Notes: a model not told the origin generated them from the letters alone. Counted from the stretch's first letter, positions 1 to 12,854 are shown. The stretch is DNA of 64,000 nucleotides from Alisma plantago-aquatica (GCA_963693085.1 OY856412.1:349282457-349346456), one strand, 5' to 3'. Made by a program: numbers and translations.

Positions 1-125
1 TGACACGTGCAAGGCTCTCCGAGCTTGGGTTTGGAGAGAACGTCCAAACATAGTTTTCGTTATGGAAACTATGATCGCTGACAGGAAACTGGAAGAATAA
101 AGAGAGTTGTGGTTTTACAGATGGC

Positions 126-1152
126 TTGTGCATTTCTAGTGAGGGGCGGGTAAGTGGTTTGGGCTTCTGGTGGAAGGATGCAGAATTAGAGGTGATCAAC
201 TATTCTCAAAGGCATGTGACAGTTGCGGAAAAGAATACCATCAATGGCGTAACGTGGAGAGTGGTGGGAATTTATGGATGGGCAGAGCAGGCAAATAAGT
301 TTAAGACTTGGGAGCTTATGAGGAAGATAAAGGAAGAGGCAGAGGTCCCAGTTATTTTTTTTCGGTGATTTCAATGAGATAGTGTCAAATGTTGAGAAGA
401 AAGGGGGTCCACCCAAAGACGATAAATTCATGCAGAATTTTCGGGATGTTATAGATGATTGTGAGCTGATGGATGTTGGTTTTGAGGGGAATGCCTTCAC
501 ATGGAAATGGGGCCTTACTGAAAGAACACTTGTACAGGAGAGACTTGACAGATTCCTTCCCGAGCTTGAATGGAGGAACCTCTTCACATATTGCAAGGTA
601 TTCCATCTGCCCATATACGAGTCAGACCATGCACCTATTGTTCTAAAGGCAGACAGGAGGGAAAAAAATAAGAAGAGAAAAGGACACTTCATATTTGAAC
701 CATTGTGGGTGGGGGAGGAAAGTTGCACCACTATTATTAAGGAGGCTTGGGAAGTTGTTGAAGGGAGCGAGTTGACAAATAAGTTGATGAAATGCAAGGC
801 GAGCCTAAAAGCATGGGCATACGAAAAGTTTGGTGAAAGAAGAAGGAAGGTAAAGGAGCTGGAGAACGAGCTTAAGGGGATGCAAGCTCTTCCCCCGGAT
901 CAAAAAAACCTTGATAGGGAAGAGGAAAAATCAAAAGAACTACAATATTGGCTACAGAAGAATGAGGAATACTGGGCTGCCTGGGCATGTGTAAAAGAAC
1001 TGAAAGAGGGAGACCGCAACACTGCATATTTCCATCAAAAAGCTTCAAATAGGAGGCAGAGAAATAGGATTGACTGCTTAGAGGATGAGCAAGGGGTCAT
1101 GAGGTCACATGAGGAGGACATCAAAGTAATCATTATGAAACACTTTGCATAG
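126..1152 (+). pseudogene. LINE endonuclease (C-terminal part) and linker
   Basis: Two reading frames (126-368 and 382-1152) join into the C-terminal half of an APE-like endonuclease plus the linker before RT. The second frame opens just after the conserved GDFN-type strand. It contains an ERLDR-like motif and an SDHAPI motif, the latter being the catalytic Asp-His region of exo/endo/phosphatase enzymes. A frameshift in a T-run near 355-362 separates the frames. In the family this enzyme nicks target DNA for target-primed reverse transcription. From about residue 150 of the second frame the sequence is a charged, Lys/Glu-rich helical linker ending at a stop in place of a sense codon (1150-1152). 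Confidence 0.85.
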
Positions 1153-1284
1153 CTTTTTCATACTAGCAATCCTACGGGCTTCAAGGAGGCTACTAAGGGG
1201 CTGTGGGAGATGATATCAGCGACCCAAATGGAGGAACTTGAGGGGGATATCATGGATGAGGAGATATGGACAGCTCTAAAATAG

Positions 1285-2667
1285 ATGCATCCAAATAAAG
1301 CCCCTGGCCCGGATGGTATGAAAGCAATGTTCTACCAAAACTATTGGGGAATTATTGGGAAGGATGTGGCGAGCTATATCAAAGGGTGGTGGAAAGGGGA
1401 AAGAAGTATAGGGGTGGTAAATGATACTCTTGTTGTGCTTATTCTGAAGACCGACATGCCGAAGACAATAGGAGAATTCAGACCAATTAGTCTTTGTAAC
1501 GTGGTGTACAAGATAGCCTCCAAAGTCTTGACGAACCGGTTGAAGCCTCTTATGAATACCATTGTGTCGGAGAACCAAAGTGCTTTCTTCCAAGGAAGAA
1601 TGATAACTGACAACGATCTCATAGCTTATGAAGTGTTCCATTCTATGAAGAGAGATAAGGGAAGGAAAAATGGCAGCCTCACGTTGAAATTGGACATGTC
1701 AAAAGCATACGACGGAGTGGAGTGGAGTTTTCTAGATGTCACTATGGAGAAGTTGGGGTTTGGGCTGAAGTGGAGGAACAAGGTACAAGAATCCATATCG
1801 TCTGTCAAGCACGCTTTCGCCTTTAATGGAGACAAGACCCAAAGCACAAAGCCTGCACGAGGACTTCGCCAGGGTGACCCTCTCTCCCCCTATCTTTTCA
1901 TTATGTGTGTTGAAGATTTCTCAACTTTGATTTCTACTGTTACTCACGACAACCTCCTACACTGCATTAAGCCAAGTAGGGGGGCACCCTGTATCTCACA
2001 TCTTTTTTTCATAGATGATAGTATACTCTTTGCTAGAGCAATCGCTGCTGAATGTCTGAAGATAGCTGAAATTGTAAGCCAATATGAACATGCATCGGGT
2101 CAAAAGATAAATTTCTCAAAGACGGAGGTTGTTTTCAACAAAGGGATAGAGGCGGATAAACAGGAGGAGTTGAGGCAGCTCCTAGGAGTGAGAGTAGTGG
2201 ATAGACACGCCAGATATTTGGGTCTCCCGACAGCCATGGGATGGTCCAAGAAGTAGGTGTTCAGCTACATTAAAGAAAGGATTTGGAGGAAGCTCCAAGG
2301 GTGGTCGGAGAAGCTGTTGTCCAAAGCGGGGAAGGAAGTACTCATCAAAGCGGTTGCTCGAGCCATTCCCACATATATCATGAGCATTTTCCAGTTGTCG
2401 GTGGGTACCATAGCTGAGATACAGAGGATGGTTACTAGATTCTGGTGGGGAGCAAAAGACAAAGAGAGGAAAATATCATGGATGAGCTGGGACAAAATGT
2501 GCAGGCCAAAGAGACAGGGGGGTCTTGGTTTCAGGGACTTCCACACATTTAACCAAGCCCTCCTGGCAAGGCAGTTGTGGCAGTTAGCAAACAACCCAAA
2601 ATCCCTAGTGACTAGTGTTCTCAAAGCTAGGTATTTCCCAAGGACGACCATATGGGAAGCTAGATAG
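1285..2667 (+). pseudogene. LINE reverse transcriptase (RVT_1)
   Basis: Plant L1 reverse transcriptase in two same-frame blocks (1285-2256, 2257-2667) separated by a TAG. Visible motifs are NKAPGPDG at the start, FRPISLCNV, KLDMSKAYD (first catalytic Asp), GLRQGDPLSPYLF, and FIDD at 2008-2019. FIDD replaces the usual FADD but keeps both aspartates. The second block holds the thumb-like WRKLQGW/LSKAGKEVLIKAV and QGGLGFRD motifs typical of the family. The product would be cytoplasmic/nuclear RT of the LINE ORF2 protein. The internal stops make it a pseudogene, although the catalytic residues survive. Confidence 0.92.
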
Positions 2668-3510
2668 GGACATAATCCCAGTATCTCTTGGAGGAGCCTG
2701 TGGGGAGCAAAAGCACTTCTAAAAGAAGGAACACAATGGAGAGTGGGTGATGGCACTAAGGTGAATATCTGGGAAGATAGTTGGCTGCCTAAAGAGGAGG
2801 AAAAGCTAGCACATTTTAAGAGGGAGAATGGCCCAGATTTCAACACAGTCTGGGAGCTTATGATAGAGGATGGAACTCAATGGGACGTGGGAAGAATCAG
2901 CGAATGTTTTCCGGAGAGCTATGTTAGAAGAATATGTGCTTTACAGCACAGCATGAGGAATCCAGAAGATACGTTGATGTGGTGGCCTTCAAGGGACGGG
3001 GAGTTCTCAGTCCGATCTGCTTACTGGTTGGGGCTGCTGGGGAAGGAGGAAGTGAGAAATTTTGCATATCAGTGTGGGGATTCACTATGGAAACATATAT
3101 GGCATGCTGGATGGAGTCCCAAAATAGCCCACTTTCTGTGGAGGGCAAGCACAGGCTGCCTAGCGATGAGGGGGCGTCTCTTCGATAGGCACTGTGTGGA
3201 AGAGGGCACATGTATGTTGTGTGGGTCTAAGAAGGAAACAATTCCACACATGTTCTTCCGCTGTCCCAATGCGGCGGAAGTGTGGGAGCAGACACCGAGA
3301 GGAGTGCAAACATGGGTGGATGATGTTAGAGATGAGGATATCATCTTGTCTTTGAAAGCTGTGCTAGAGGGGAGGCCAATGCACGAGACTGAACAGCTAG
3401 TTGGGGGCATGTGGAAGGCTAGATGCATACGGACCTTCCCAAGCAACGACGTACGAAGCAGCTACCTGCTGCGATGCGCGTTGATGACGGTTCTTCAAGG
3501 GGGTCAGTGA
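2668..3510 (+). pseudogene. LINE zf-RVT (reverse transcriptase zinc-binding) region
   Basis: A frame open from 2743 to 3510 (extending in frame from about 2668) continues the LINE ORF2. It contains WRVGDGTKVNIWEDSWLP followed by a zf-RVT block with SPKIAHFLWRA, CMLCGSKKETIPHMFFRC (C-x2-C ... H-x4-C, about 3213-3270) and the VWEQ motif. This domain is characteristic of plant LINE ORF2 between RT and RNase H. The C-terminus is then lost to frameshift and decay. Confidence 0.88.
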
Positions 3511-3549
3511 CATGCTCGGGCGGGAGGAGGGACAGGTCGGGGAAGCACC

Positions 3550-4242
3550 ATGCAAGAGCAGCGAGGTGGAGAAGATGACGCACACCTGAGGGACGTGAGG
3601 AGAGACGGTGACCAGCAAAGGTTGTATATGGAGGACAGGGTTGGAGGGAGGGGTGGAAGGGGCATCGATGCTCAGCAGGTGGGGAATGGGGATGCATGTG
3701 CTCATCAGGGAGACGACAGAGAGGATAACAGAGCGTCATATAAGGAATGTTGCGTTTGGAGGAAACCACCACAGGGCAAAATCAAAATCAATGTGGATGG
3801 CTCGGTGGGTGAGGATGAAGGGGCAGGAACTGGACTGGCAGCAAGGGATGATATGGGGCATCTAGTGGGCATAGCAGGGGAGAAAATCAACTCAGGGACG
3901 GGCTTCGCCATCACAGAAATGTTAGCAGCGAGAGAAGCACTGCTATGGGCAAAGGAAGCGGGATATGACAGAATAGAAGTGGAAACAGACTCTCTGGAGA
4001 CAGTCCATGCATGCACTAGCAAGAAGCTACGACGGGACTACCTAGGAGCGATTGTTGAAGATTTCAAAGCTCTACAACTTCAGTTTTCCACTTGTAGTTT
4101 ACTTTATGTCAATCATAGGTGCAATAGGGTTTCTCATGAGGTAGCCAATTTAGCTCGTAGAGGTCAAGTAGCTAGTTTTTCTTTTTCACAATCTTTCCCT
4201 TCGAACATGTTATCTCTTGTGAACCTTGATTTAATTGGCTAA
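3550..4242 (+). pseudogene. LINE RNase H-like domain (RVT_3)
   Basis: A 230-residue frame whose first ~70 residues are low-complexity junk. After these comes an RNase H-like fold: KINVDGS (first Asp), ITEMLAAREALLWA (Glu), IEVETDSLE (Asp), and a degenerate C-terminal block, NRVSHEVANLARR, where the family normally has an Asn-x-x-Ala-Asp pattern. This is the plant LINE-encoded RNase H at the end of ORF2. It stops at 4240-4242, about 50 bp before the AT tract. Confidence 0.85.
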
Positions 4243-4289
4243 TAGTAGTTTTTCAGGGAGCCCACCTATAGGGTTTCCTATCCCCCTTT

Positions 4290-4291
<2 letters not shown>

Positions 4292-4335
<44 letters not shown>
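4292..4335. repeat. (AT)n microsatellite at LINE 3' end
   Basis: About 22 uninterrupted AT units. It sits where the LINE ends and Copia-5 homology begins, and the matching part of the Copia-1 leader (about 48,820-48,840) is also ATATATG-rich. It may combine the LINE 3' tail with AT-rich target DNA, expanded by slippage. Confidence 0.9.
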
Positions 4336-4338
<3 letters not shown>

Positions 4339-4486
4339 TTTGGGATTATATGTGGTCTTTGATCAGATATGCACATTAGTTCTTTTAAATATTCGCATCA
4401 TATGCAATAAATAAAAGTGATAAATCAAAAATCCGATCATATCGATTATCCCAAAACATAGTAAATTTATGTGGTTTTGGTACCAC

Positions 4487-4834
4487 TGTAGGGAAATACC
4501 GGTACATATATGGCAGCATATATAAAAAAAATTATTTTTGTATTCCCAAGAACAACAAGATCATGTCAACTACTATGTAACAGGAAGGATGGTTTAATAA
4601 GTACATACCTAGAAGTGGAGTAAGTTCAACACCTATAACTCATTGTAGTAGTCATGCACTCCTAGTTACATTGGGACTCATCTACAACAACTCCTAGTTG
4701 TACGTGGATGATGTCTGTGCAGCTCATGGTCTTCACCATGGACTATAGGATGACGTTGTCCTCCTAGCAATAGACAACAACCTCCTCGCCTCTAGAGAAG
4801 TCCACATGGGCCACCTAGAACTCATGTTGTTCTA
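4487..4834 (-). repeat. Copia-5 LTR, left fragment
   Basis: The first ~348 bp (plus-strand reading) of the Copia-5 LTR. It begins TGTAGGGAAATACC, where Copia-1 has TGTTGGGTTTTAGG. A degenerate PBS complement (GGTTTTGGTACCA, 4,473-4,485) sits immediately to its left. It ends at the CACTA TSD. Confidence 0.78.
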
Positions 4835-4854
4835 CACTACTACAGAAATAACCT
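4835..4854 (+). repeat. CACTA left terminal inverted repeat
   Basis: CACTACTACAGAAATAACCT, directly preceded by the TSD CTA. It has the canonical terminal pentamer CACTA. Confidence 0.93.
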
Positions 4855-4857
4855 TTG

Positions 4858-5400
4858 GTGTCGGTTATTTAAGACCTAAGGCGTCGGTTTCCAAGCGACA
4901 CCCAAGTGGACGCCGCTAAAAGTCGACACCTTCAGCGTCGGTCCCCCAACCGACGCCATAAACCTTCCCACCATTAAAAACACACCAACAAGGGGACTAT
5001 CGGCGTCGGTTCTTAAAGAAAACCGACACGATAACCTTATTAAAAATGTCAATTATTAATTAAAAACTGATGCCATACCCCTTCCCTCCACCAAAAAGGC
5101 GCCAGCAAGGGCATCATTAGTGTCGGCTTTATATAGGTAACCGACGCCATATCCACAGCCACAATGGTCGTGCTACCCAGCACGACCATGGTACCTAGCC
5201 AGAATCTACTAATAACTGACACCATCGACGTCGGTTTTTATACTAATAACCGATGCCATATCCCCTGCCACCATGGTTGTGCATTGGTTTCACGGATAAC
5301 CGACGCCAAAAGGGGATAAAGACGTCAATTTTACACTAACAACCGACGCCTATGTGTTTTGATTTCAGTTTTACACAAATAACTGACGCCTATGTTCTGA
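4858..5400. repeat. CACTA left subterminal repeats
   Basis: More than ten copies of a GGCGTCGGTTNT/AANCCGACGCC motif in both orientations, partly paired as small hairpins. In En/Spm-type elements, subterminal repeats bind the transposon-encoded proteins, so these are probable binding sites. Several copies carry C-to-T or G-to-A changes typical of methylated DNA decay. Confidence 0.88.
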
Positions 5401-5796
5401 TTTTTTTTTCTTATCAGTTTGTAGGCCTGCTGTATGGCTAGTTAGTAGGATGCAGAACCTACAGTTCAGTTCTGAACTGCAAGTTTACAACATCCATTGA
5501 TATCAACCAACAACAGGCCACAAACCTACAAAATTAACAAGATAGACAATATTATATATTTATCATGTGTTTCACACACACGTATAAGCACATTCAATTC
5601 ATATTATTTTTCATCACACACATGTAGAAACTAGTAGTTCCATTTCACACACATTTAGCAACCTGCAGTTCCATTGTAGAAACATTCATGTATTGATCAT
5701 CTTCACATTCACACATATGGCAATTCATAAAAAGTCATTCACATTCACACAAAAATAATTATGAGAACAAAGTTTAGAAATATCATTCTTTATTCA

Positions 5797-8700
5797 TCAT
5801 CGTCATTATCCCAATTATATATAAAAATTCCCACTACTTGTAGGGCTTCTGCCCATTGTTCTATTACATCATTTAACTCATCCATCATATAGGGAGTATG
5901 TACATCTAATAACTTTTCACCTGTAGTGAAGTTAGTTTTAAACACCTGCAAAGAAAATGATGTATATATAATTAATAATATATAATAAGATTGATATATT
6001 TCATATTATCTAATGAGACTACATATAATACATGATGTATGGTATCGATTTCTATTACGACATGTTCGATAATTATGCTCATAAATCACATCACATAGTA
6101 TCCACATGCCCAGCCGTTGTCTTGTGTAGCACACTATAAATTGAAACATACAAAATATTCAAAAATACAAATAAGCACAGTTTACATAAATAATATATAC
6201 ATTGGAGTCGGGAAATTACTTTCACATTCTGCCAAGTTAGTGGCTGGTTCTTTTCTTGGGGACCTTTCTTCCAACTTTGGCATACTCTTGTAAAGCCCTA
6301 CATGTTAATGTAACACGTTAAATTGCATAATTAAATAGTAATGTAATAACAGATGTTAACGGATATAAAAATATGAAATATTTCTCATGGAAATAATGGT
6401 CTTTTCATTGCGTGTCCATATATATTCAATTCCTTCCCCGCGGGATCTAGATAATAGACAGTGAACGTATTGGGGACAATAATAGTAACTCCCAATGCTT
6501 ACCACTAGAGGTAAGAAAGTTATAAATTAATAACTCAAAAGTCACAATACAAATGTAATTTTCTTAAGTCCAAATTATAAGCAAAGTAAACTTACCCGAC
6601 ATTGAATGGAGCTATTATCACCATCTTCTTGTTTTTACCAAAATATTTAAAAACATCACAGCAGTATGAAGTAACTAACCTAGGGCTTTTAACTACAAGA
6701 CTAATCAAAGATGGAACCAAAAATCCCAAATGGAGAAATGAAAAATCTGTACATATCATGTGTAAGTGGCTGCAAAACATGTATTACGTATGCATTAATA
6801 TATAAGAAACCAGATCACCGTATATATAACAAGGTATATGGATGTATAAATAAGATCTCACCATATCCACAACTCTGTCATAGATGTGTTCATCCAATCA
6901 TAACGAAACAACTCTAAAATATCTTGTATAAATATCTTGTTATTGTATGATTGACCTGCATTAATACGTATGCATTAATACGTATACAAAACTTGTATTA
7001 CATATGCATTAATACATATGCAAAACTTGTATAAATATATCGTTATCGTATGATTGACCTGCAGCTTCCTCTAGAATAGTAACATTTATAGGGCAATTTG
7101 GATCATGTTCGTCTATCCAATCTACCATACCCCTACAATTAGGACCTAACGAGGCGTGTAGGTCCCTTGGAAGCCAACTTGGTACTTTAGAAGGTGGAGG
7201 TGGAGGCCGAGATGTATCAGGTGTATTCCTTTTGACATGTATATATAATTTCATATCAATTGACTCATATATATGTTCACACTAACAAATTAACGTAATG
7301 TAAATTTAGCATACAATATTAGTATAGACGATATCCACTTTGGGTCACAATATTACTCCGCCTTCTGCCTCACCAAGCGTTTTAGAATCTGGGTGGGCAT
7401 ATGGCAATGTAAGATACCTCCATTTGGGGACTACACTTATCGGGCTCACACAAACTGCACCATCTGGTACTGGAGTCCCATGAAACATTTCCCCTGGAAG
7501 GGGTGGGTAAGCCAACGCTTCTGCAACGACATATTCTTGAATTTTTAGACGACATGGCTTCAACCCCTAAAAATTCACATAAAGAATGTTATATGCATAT
7601 ATAGAAAAACTCCCAACCTCTGCAAAGACTAGCTATTATGTCATAAAAATACTTACAGAGGATGTGCTAGGTGGTGGGTCTACAGGATTACTCCCAACCT
7701 CTGCAGTAGGAGTAATAGAAGTGCGGCACATCACAGGTACCGTCTGAGTGGTCGTCTGAGATGCATGCCACTTCACCTTTGCTTCTTGGACTTTCCTCTC
7801 AATTAATTCATATACATATACATGGATAAAAGAAACACTAGATATTGATTATTGAATTCCCTTTCGCAATAACATTCTAAAAAAAGAATAGGTTACCTCA
7901 ACCTGTAAAAGTCCCACTTTTGGGATAGGTTTGCGCTGGGATGGCCCAAAGAACGCTTTGATGCCCACACCAGCGCCTACACCCCTAACACGTCCAGGAT
8001 GCTCTGGGTTACCCAGATCAACTGTCAATTCATCCCTTGTGCCCTTAGTGATGAACTTGCCTTCCTTCCTGTGCTCGTGCAGCTCCCGCTAATTGCCATC
8101 AACAGAAATTGGTAAGTAAACAAAATAATAATCAATATCAATCGATTACTCTAAGAGTTGAATTTTACCTTTTTGTAGCCGCCTCAATAGTTGCGGGCTT
8201 CGTTATATCTCCCTTCTTGTTTTCCCTCCCAGCTATCTACATAGCATGGCGAGGTAGAGGTGAGGGACCAATGGTAAAGGACTCCTGAGTAGCAGCAGAC
8301 TGAGCAGTATACTCAGCCTGTAGTCTTTGGTGAACGCATGCATAGCCTCTTAGACCCATTGTGTGGTGATGCACATTCAGTGCACACCTTGCTCTTTGAG
8401 CATCACTGATAGCCTTATTAGTAAGCACATTGATTTGGTTAGTAACACTAAAGGTTAATCTTGAATAGGTGAATACATAAGAACATATATTAATTAAATT
8501 GGGAGTGGTGCTTAATACCTTGAATTCATCCATTTTTCTTTGGGTAACAAATTCCTCCCAGTCTTTGGGGTCTAGGTAGTTCCATTGATCAGGGGCTACC
8601 TTCTTCCTAAATTTATTTTCTAAAGAGAATGCAAACAAAAATTATTAGTGTAGAGTTAGTCAAAAAGTGATCAATGTCTAGAATTGGAAATCAATCAAGA

Positions 8701-9100
8701 ACCTCTTCTCAACATCGCGTATGTAATCTCGGGTGAGATTTGTCCTATAGTTACCTAGGACCCTCCCCCAATGTTGCATCACGCATTTACAATGTAGCTT
8801 TTCATCTAGATCAAATATACTCTATAAAATAGAATTGCTATTAACTAGTATCCTAAAAATTAGTAATCTGCAAAAATAGAATTGCAAATAATGATAACTC
8901 ACACATAGTTCCATACAAATTAAGTCATTCCCCTTAGGAACTTTATGCCAGGATTCAAAAATAGGACTACAATGGTTGTGAGTAAGAACCCCAAGATATG
9001 AAATAAATGAGTTGCGGTTCACTCCAACTAGATTTCCTGTATGATCGAAATCCACAACCAGTTTGGGTCCATTGCCCCTTTTCTATAGTAACTTGTTCAT
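5797..9100 (-). pseudogene. CACTA second gene: Transposase_24-like protein with C-terminal Ulp1-like (C48) protease
   Basis: A multi-exon gene on the minus strand. Exons recognised by protein similarity lie near 9100-8903, 8820-8702, 8638-8513, 8440-8237, 8095-7900, 7800-7660, 7563-7345, 7240-7060, 6780-6592, 6527-6410, about 6300-6217, about 6122-6050 and 5947-5797. The N-terminal part has DFDHTGNLVGVN and later NPEHPGRVRGVGAGV and HHTMGLRGYA, typical of plant CACTA Transposase_24 proteins. The C-terminal exons form a Ulp1-like cysteine protease: APFNVG spliced to GKHWE (catalytic His, 6495-6497), VYYLDP (Asp, 6445-6447) and NGWACGYYVM (Cys, 6104-6106). The last exon ends with a stop at about 5797. 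Several donors (GTGAGT, GTAAG) fit. In-frame stops and at least one indel (near 6480) mark it as broken. The role of the protease domain in transposition is not established. Confidence 0.8.
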
Positions 9101-9483
9101 CATTGTGATGCCCCTCACTTTCTCATTTTTTTTGCTGCTCATCAAGTGCCCCAATTTCTTCATTGGGTACATCACCAACCTAAAATTTGACAAAAAAAAC
9201 ACACTTACAGGATATAACTATAAATGTGAGGTGGGATATATTTTTAAAACTTACATTGTGAGGTGGTGCATTGACATCCTCACCCTCACGGTAATCATCA
9301 GCACGGTCATCATATGAATGCTCAGTCATCTGAATGTTCACATTCAGATTGTACATTGTAAAGTAATTCACATCGTAAAGTTCATATTCACATTGTAAAG
9401 TAATTCACATTGTAGAGTTCCCATTCACATTGTAAAGTTCACATTCAGAAAAATAAAACATATAAAAAAATATAAACATCCAT

Positions 9484-12400
9484 ACCTCTAATATTGCGAT
9501 CTTTTATCAATTAACAATCCTTCATTGTGATCTTCGTGCACATACAAGTCATCATTTGCTTCAATATTTGGTGGTGTTGGAAACCCAACTGAGAATGGAA
9601 TGGATTCATCATACTTATCATAGTACTGTTCTTCATCTATAGGAACTTCAATGAACTGTCTTTTACAATGAAGAACAAACGACTATTTATCATTTGTAGG
9701 ATCATCGATATAAAATACTTGTTTTTCCTGTGATGCCAATATGAATGGTTCACCCTTCTCGCAAATCTTTTCAAAGTTCACTAATGTGAAACCCAATTCA
9801 TCCACTATAACTCCTTTGGTGTTATCAACCCAATTACATTTAAAAAGTGGAATTCTAAAATCTACATAGTCAAACTCCCATATGTCTTCAATGACACCGT
9901 AATATGACATTTTAGCTTCACGTGGACTCTTATCCTTTGCACTTGCAAAAACAATGAAGACGCTTGAAGGGTGACCCCACTGTTTTGGATGACACTCTTA
10001 TCATCTTGACACTTTGTGTAATATGAGAATTCATTTATGTCAAACCCTTCATAAGACATAACATTCAATTTTGGTTTAAAGGCGAGGCATTTGATAGTTT
10101 CAGTAAGATTATCTAGTGTTTGAGATAGTTGATGTAAGACGTTATCTTCAAACCACTTAATAAATGTCTTGTTATGCTCTCTAGCAAACCACATTGAATT
10201 GGCTCGAGGATATTGTCTCTTGATGAAATTGGTATGTTCCTCGATATAAACACTCACTTCATCGATGTTGTGTAAAATATACAAGTGACCTTGTTCCAAC
10301 TTCTCACAGCTAATTACTTTCATCTGTGATCCCAAAATTCCTTTGCCAAAATGCTCCTCAATATTCTTTTCATTAACAGGAGTGTCATTACCACTCAAAA
10401 AGTCATTGAAAAAATCCATAACCTCTCTCGCCACATAACCCTCAATAATACTCCCTTCAGGCCGATAACGGTTTTGAACATCACCTTTAAAAATACTCAT
10501 GTATTGTTCAAAGGGATACATCCAATGCAAGAAAACTGGTCCCAACATTTTCACTTCCCTAGTCAAGTGGACAACAAGATGTACAATGATATCAAAGAAC
10601 GAAGGAGGAAAATACATCTCAAGATGACATAGGGTAACAACCACTTCTCTTTGCAATTTATCGAGAGTATCAGGGTCAATAACTTTGCTGCATAGACTGT
10701 TGAAAAAGAAACAAAGTCTGGTGATTGCAAACCTTACATGCTTCGGCAATATAGATCGAATTGTCACAGGCAATATTTGTTGCATTAGAGTGTGACAATC
10801 ATGAGATTTAAGACCTATCAACTTCATATCTTTCATTGATAATAATCTATGGATGTTGGATGAGTAACCCTGTGGCACCTTAACATTTACCAAGCATTCA
10901 CAAAAAGCTTTCTTCTCCTTTCTAGACGACGTGTAACAAGCGGGAGGTAAGTATGTTCTCTGATCGCTACTAACTACTTCTATTAATTCTATCCTTGATC
11001 CCATTTCACGTAGGTCCATTCTGGATTTTATCCCATCTTTAGTCTTACCTACTATATTCAACAGAGAACTGATGATGCTATCACAGACATTTTTCTCAAC
11101 ATACATGGCATCGATACAATGCCTGACTACCAAAGAACTCCAATAAGGAAGATCCCAAAATATTGATTTCTTCTTGAATAAATATTTGTCACTCCATGTG
11201 GCCATCATACATTGTGATCTCTTACCAAATTCATTGGCAATGTCTTTTACTCTGTCATAAACATCCTCCCCTGGTATAGGTTTAGGTGCACTCCGTTCCT
11301 CATTCTGTCCATTGAATGCTTTACGCAACCTACGATACAGATGGAATTTTAGAAGAAACCTTCGATGACCAAGATATATAGTCTTGCCGCCGTGTTTTAT
11401 TCATACTGAATCAATGTTCTCTTCACATATAGGACACGCTTTAGATCCTTTGACACTATATGGAGACAAATTCCCATATGCTGGAAAGTCATTCATAGTG
11501 CAAAACAACATAGCGTGCAAACAAAATGTCTCTCTTTGTGAAGCATCATAGGTCATCACACCTTCACCCCAGAGCTTCTTCAAGTCATCAATCAAAGGTT
11601 CAAGATAAACGTCAATATCATTTCCAAGTTGCTTAGGGACCGATATCAACAACGACAACATAACATACTTATTTTTCATACACAACTAGGGGGAAAGATT
11701 GTATATAACAAGCATAATTGGCCAAGTGCTATGTTAGCTGCTCAATGTCCCGTACGGATTCATCCTGTATGTACAAAGCCCAAGTATTAGATTCCTGACT
11801 TCTTCACCAAATTTAGGGTACAATAAATCAATCTTCTTCCACTGTGGGGAATCAGACGCATGTCGTAGGATCCCATCATTATTTTTCTTAACATATGCAT
11901 GCCACCTCAAATTCTTCACATCTATCGGATTGGCAAACAAGCGTTGAAACTGTGGTATTATAGGTAGATACCACATCACCTTGGCAGGAGAACCAGTTTT
12001 GGATTCCCCCGAAGTCGTCAATTTATACCTTGACGCACCACATTTGGGACAATCTTTCAAATCCACATAGTCCTTTTGAAATAATACACAATCATTTGGG
12101 CATGCGTGTATCTTCTTGGCCTCCATTCCCAATGGGCACAACAATTTCTTTAACCGGTATGTTGAGAACGACAGCTTGTTTCCTTTGAGAAGAATTTCTT
12201 TCAACAAAAACAACATTGATGTGAAGCTTTTGTCACTCCTTTTATTGTTAGCTTTCAGCTTATACAATCTCAACACAATGCTAAGCTTTGTAAACTTACA
12301 ACCTGTGTATAATGGTATCTCAACATCATGCATAATGCTTCTAAACATGGGAGGTGGATCGATGTGCTCTACCCCACAACTATCTAGCATTGCATCAACG

Positions 12401-12735
12401 ATGTCTACTAGAACTAGTTCGTTCACATCTACGTCATCGGAGGCAATTTCTTCTTCCACACAAGAACTACTATCAACATCCACTAATTTGAGGTTTGAAA
12501 TCTCTCCATGCTAGTGCCATTATGTATAGCCTTGTACAATCCCGTTGCACATGACATGACTTTTGATTTCGTCACCAGTGTTGACTTTCAAGCTGTTACC
12601 GCAACGCCTACATGGACAGTAGAACCTATCTCTAGGTTGTTTCCTATGTTCCTCGGCAAATCTAATAAACTGATCAAGACCAGAAATAAACTCTGGGGTG
12701 CAGTGATTTGGAATGGACATCCATGATCTGTCCAT
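9484..12735 (-). pseudogene. CACTA TNP2-type transposase (Transpos_assoc, Transposase_21, DUF4218, DUF4216)
   Basis: Minus-strand gene in pieces: 12735-12520 (Transpos_assoc: MDRSWMS, FYCPCRRCGN), 12483-11734 and 11685-11401 (Transposase_21: PIIPQFQRLFAN, LRWHA, NDFPAYGNLS, CPICEE), 11328-9960 (remaining Transposase_21, then DUF4218 with LHWMYPFEQYMSIFKG and RPEGSIIEGYVAREV), and 9910-9683 plus tail to 9484 (DUF4216: YYGVIEDIWEFDY, PLFKCNWVD). Breaks are two stops near 12,510, a stop in LSS*HSTWP (11,734), another before 11,685, a one-base frameshift near 9,960 and a stop at 9,683-9,685. This protein binds the ends and catalyses cut-and-paste transposition. The genes are close and same-strand, with the second gene about 380 bp downstream. 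Confidence 0.9.
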
Positions 12736-12854
12736 TCTATGATCAAAGAGAAAACAAGTATATATTATAACAAGATTAGGGTCTAGGGTTAAAAGATTAG
12801 AGTTTATGGTTAAAACTTTAGGGTTTAAGGTCTTATATATAATAAATGGTTATA

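Larger units (their letters stand above)
1..4335 (+). mobile_element. L1-type LINE, decayed, 5' end outside window
   Basis: A non-LTR retrotransposon read on the plus strand, with domains in the usual plant L1 order: AP-endonuclease C-terminal part, reverse transcriptase, zf-RVT zinc-binding domain, then an RNase H-like domain. There are no LTRs, and the element ends in an (AT)n tract. Reading frames are cut by in-frame stops (for example after positions 1149, 1281, 2253 and 2664) and by small indels such as an extra T in the run near 355. It is therefore a dead copy. On its right it meets the leader of Copia-5 directly, so it may have inserted into that AT-rich leader. The left TSD is outside the window, so this cannot be proved here. 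Confidence 0.9.
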
